From contig NZ_NIXO01000001.1 in assembly GCF_002204795.1 (NCBI RefSeq), positions 372,001 through 436,000 of the forward strand: a stretch of 64,000 nucleotides of DNA, given 5' to 3'. Both the position numbers and the translations under genes were made by a program. The notes under the pieces were generated by a model. That model searched no databases, was not told the origin of the DNA, and saw only the letters and a list, made by a program, of their open reading frames with translations. Origin of the DNA: Pseudomonas sp. K2I15. GTDB lineage: Bacteria; Pseudomonadota; Gammaproteobacteria; Pseudomonadales; Pseudomonadaceae. Position 1 is the first letter of the stretch. Each line of letters begins with the position of its first letter. Below, piece after piece: positions 62,233-64,000 of this stretch.

Positions 62233-63957
62233 ATGGCCGCCGACATGACTCTGCCGATACCCGATAACGTGGCTCGTCAGGTTTCTCGTGCCGAACTCGG
62301 CGACCGTATTTTTGTAGTCGGCGGCAAGCTGCTGTGGCTGTGCCTGTTGGGCATCGCGGTGTTGATGCCGCTGATTGCGATCTTCTGGCGCGGTTTCAGC
62401 AGTGAAGCCGGGCAGGGCGGTGGCCTGGTGGCGGCGCGGGAGTTGGTCACCAGCGATAACTTCCACTGGTTGCTCGGTAACAGCTTGAAGGTTTCCCTCA
62501 GCGTGGCGGCCATCGTCGTACCCCTGGCTTACCTGTTTGCCTACGCCCTGCAACGCACGTTGATTCCGGGCAAGGCGATCTGGCGCGGCATGTCGCTGTT
62601 GCCGTTGATGGCGCCGTCGATGCTGCCGGGGATTGCGCTGGTTTACCTGTTCGGCAATCAGGGCATGTTGCGCGGGTTGCTGTCGGACAACATCTATGGC
62701 TTCTGGGGCATTGTCCTCGGCGAAGTGATCTACACCTTTCCCCATGCCTTGATGATTCTGTTGTCGGCGCTTTCCCTGGCGGATGCACGCTTGTTCGATG
62801 CCGCATCGAGCATGGGCGCCAGCCCGTCCCGGGCGTTTCGCAGCATCACCTGGCCTGCGACGCGCCAGGCGGTCTTCGCCGCGTTTTGCCTGGTGTTCAC
62901 CCTGACCATCACTGACTTCGGTGTGCCTGTCGTAGTCGGCGGCGACTACCAAGTGCTGGCGCTGGAAGCCTACAAGGCGGTGGTCGGCCAGCAACAGTTC
63001 GGTCGCGGAGCCTTGATCGGCATGGTTCTGCTGCTGCCGGCGCTGTTCAGTTTTGGCGTCGATGCCTGGCTGCGCCGTCGTCACGGCGACTCCATGAGCG
63101 GCCGCGCCCAAGTGTTCCAGCCGGCACCGTCGAAGCTGCGGGATGGCTGCTACCTGGCCATCGTCCTGCTGATCTGCGCGATCCTGCTGCTGGTGTTCGG
63201 CATGGCGGTCTACTCATCGCTGGTGAAATTCTGGCCCTATAACCTGTCGTTGTCGCTGGCCCACTACCAGTTCGAGGACACGGCGGGCGGTGGTTGGCTG
63301 GCCTATCGCAACAGCATCACCATGGCCCTGTGCACCGCGTTGATCGGCAGCGTGCTGATCTTCACCGGCGCCTACCTGATGGAAAAAACCAAGGGCCAGA
63401 AGGGCTTGAACCTGGCGTTGCGCATGCTCAGCTTTGTGCCGATGGCGGTGCCGGGGTTGGTACTGGGCCTGGGCTACGTGTTCTTTTTCAACCTCAACGG
63501 CAACCCGCTGCATGTGCTCTACGGCACCATGACGCTGCTGGTTGTGTGCACCATTGCTCACTATTTGACCACTGCGCAAATGACCGCCACCACGGCCCTG
63601 CGCCAGCTGGACGCCGAGTTCGAAGCCGCTGCGTTGTCCCTCAAGGCGCCGCTGTATCGCCATTACCTGAGGGTCACCGTGCCGATCTGCCTGCCGGCGT
63701 TGCTGGACATCGTGCGCTACCTGTTCGTCTCGGCGATGACCACCGTTTCCGCCGCAATCTTCCTCTACAGCCCCGACACCATCCTCGCCGCCGTCGCTGT
63801 GCTGAACATGGACGACGCCGGCAACGTCGGCGGCGCGGCGGCCATGTCGACCCTGATTCTGTTCACCTCGGCGGGCGTGTCCTTGCTGCTGGCGTGGGCC
63901 TCACGCGGCTTGTTGCGCCGCTCCCAGGCCTGGCGCCAAACCGCGCCCGGCCAATAA
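62233..63957 (+). CDS. Double-domain ABC transporter permease, 2-aminoethylphosphonate/iron type
   Basis: A 574-residue permease in which two full permease domains are fused. Two ATPase-docking loops are visible, 'FDAASSMGASPSRAFRSITW' in the first half and 'FEAAALSLKAPLYRHYLRVT' in the second, with about 12 helices in all. It starts two bases after the ATPase stop. This fused form is typical of FbpB-type iron and aminoethylphosphonate importers. Confidence 0.87.
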   Translation: MAADMTLPIPDNVARQVSRAELGDRIFVVGGKLLWLCLLGIAVLMPLIAIFWRGFSSEAGQGGGLVAARELVTSDNFHWLLGNSLKVSLSVAAIVVPLAYLFAYALQRTLIPGKAIWRGMSLLPLMAPSMLPGIALVYLFGNQGMLRGLLSDNIYGFWGIVLGEVIYTFPHALMILLSALSLADARLFDAASSMGASPSRAFRSITWPATRQAVFAAFCLVFTLTITDFGVPVVVGGDYQVLALEAYKAVVGQQQFGRGALIGMVLLLPALFSFGVDAWLRRRHGDSMSGRAQVFQPAPSKLRDGCYLAIVLLICAILLLVFGMAVYSSLVKFWPYNLSLSLAHYQFEDTAGGGWLAYRNSITMALCTALIGSVLIFTGAYLMEKTKGQKGLNLALRMLSFVPMAVPGLVLGLGYVFFFNLNGNPLHVLYGTMTLLVVCTIAHYLTTAQMTATTALRQLDAEFEAAALSLKAPLYRHYLRVTVPICLPALLDIVRYLFVSAMTTVSAAIFLYSPDTILAAVAVLNMDDAGNVGGAAAMSTLILFTSAGVSLLLAWASRGLLRRSQAWRQTAPGQ

Positions 63958-63980
63958 ATCATCCATAAAGGAACTGCACC

Positions 63981-64000
63981 ATGTTCAAGCCCCTGGCGTT
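63981..64000 (+). CDS. Start of the ABC transporter binding protein, truncated by the window
   Basis: ATG at 63981, encoding MFKPLA, has AAAGGAA 9 bases upstream and lies 23 bases after the permease stop. Position and N-terminus (Lys then hydrophobic residues) suit the signal peptide of the periplasmic binding protein expected here. Only 20 bases are visible. Confidence 0.6.

Overview
This 64 kb window is a piece of chromosome from a member of the Pseudomonas fluorescens group. Three things support this: GC-rich, densely packed genes; typical Pseudomonas gene order (spuI-spuABCDEFGH; serA to rpiA-ilvA-rppH-ptsP-lgt-thyA; lsfA-ssuEADCBF); and about 15 intergenic palindromes built on the core TGTGGGAGCGGGCTTGCT, a hallmark of this group. 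I see no rRNA, tRNA, CRISPR array, prophage, insertion sequence or integrase. Species cannot be fixed from sequence reading alone.

Layout. 1-3.2 kb: start of an SPFH membrane protein, an orphan GspE/PilB-type ATPase, a small IlvM/ACT-like protein and a divergent Lrp-type regulator. 3.2-7.3 kb: CYTH/CHAD triphosphatase and two arginine genes, argE and argA. 7.3-9.3 kb: a long gene-free stretch and an OprD-family porin. 9.5-15.2 kb: the sulfonate-sulfur module lsfA-ssuEADCBF, then a TetR regulator. 16.2-27.1 kb: a complete polyamine module, with gamma-glutamylputrescine synthetases, a hydrolase, an aminotransferase and a putrescine/spermidine ABC importer with two binding proteins. 27.2-31.7 kb: an HD-domain hydrolase divergent from a GlxA-type regulator, and a penicillin acylase-family enzyme.

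31.9-36.6 kb is the least ordinary part. A FemAB/CelD-like acyltransferase overlaps an arginase-fold enzyme. Convergent to them is an operon of two ArnE/ArnF-sized membrane proteins and a DegT-family aminotransferase, with a CPC-motif thioredoxin-like protein upstream. This looks like an uncharacterised pathway for making and exporting or flipping an amino compound. It is my main candidate for something undescribed.

36.7-47 kb: a lysophospholipase-like hydrolase, DUF2059 protein, Fe/2-oxoglutarate oxygenase, DUF523 protein, amino-acid binding protein, DUF4399 protein, serA divergent from a D-2-hydroxyglutarate dehydrogenase, an FAH-family enzyme and two tandem SdiA-regulated-domain proteins. 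47-57 kb is core metabolism: rpiA, ilvA, a HAD phosphatase, rppH, ptsP, a TANGO2-like protein, a TauE-like exporter, lgt and thyA. 57-60 kb: the cadR-cadA metal-efflux pair with a clear MerR-type operator. 60-64 kb: a LysR regulator and an ABC importer of the 2-aminoethylphosphonate type, cut off by the window edge.

Starts were chosen by Shine-Dalgarno position and expected family length. Family assignments rest on remembered motifs and gene order, not on searches.
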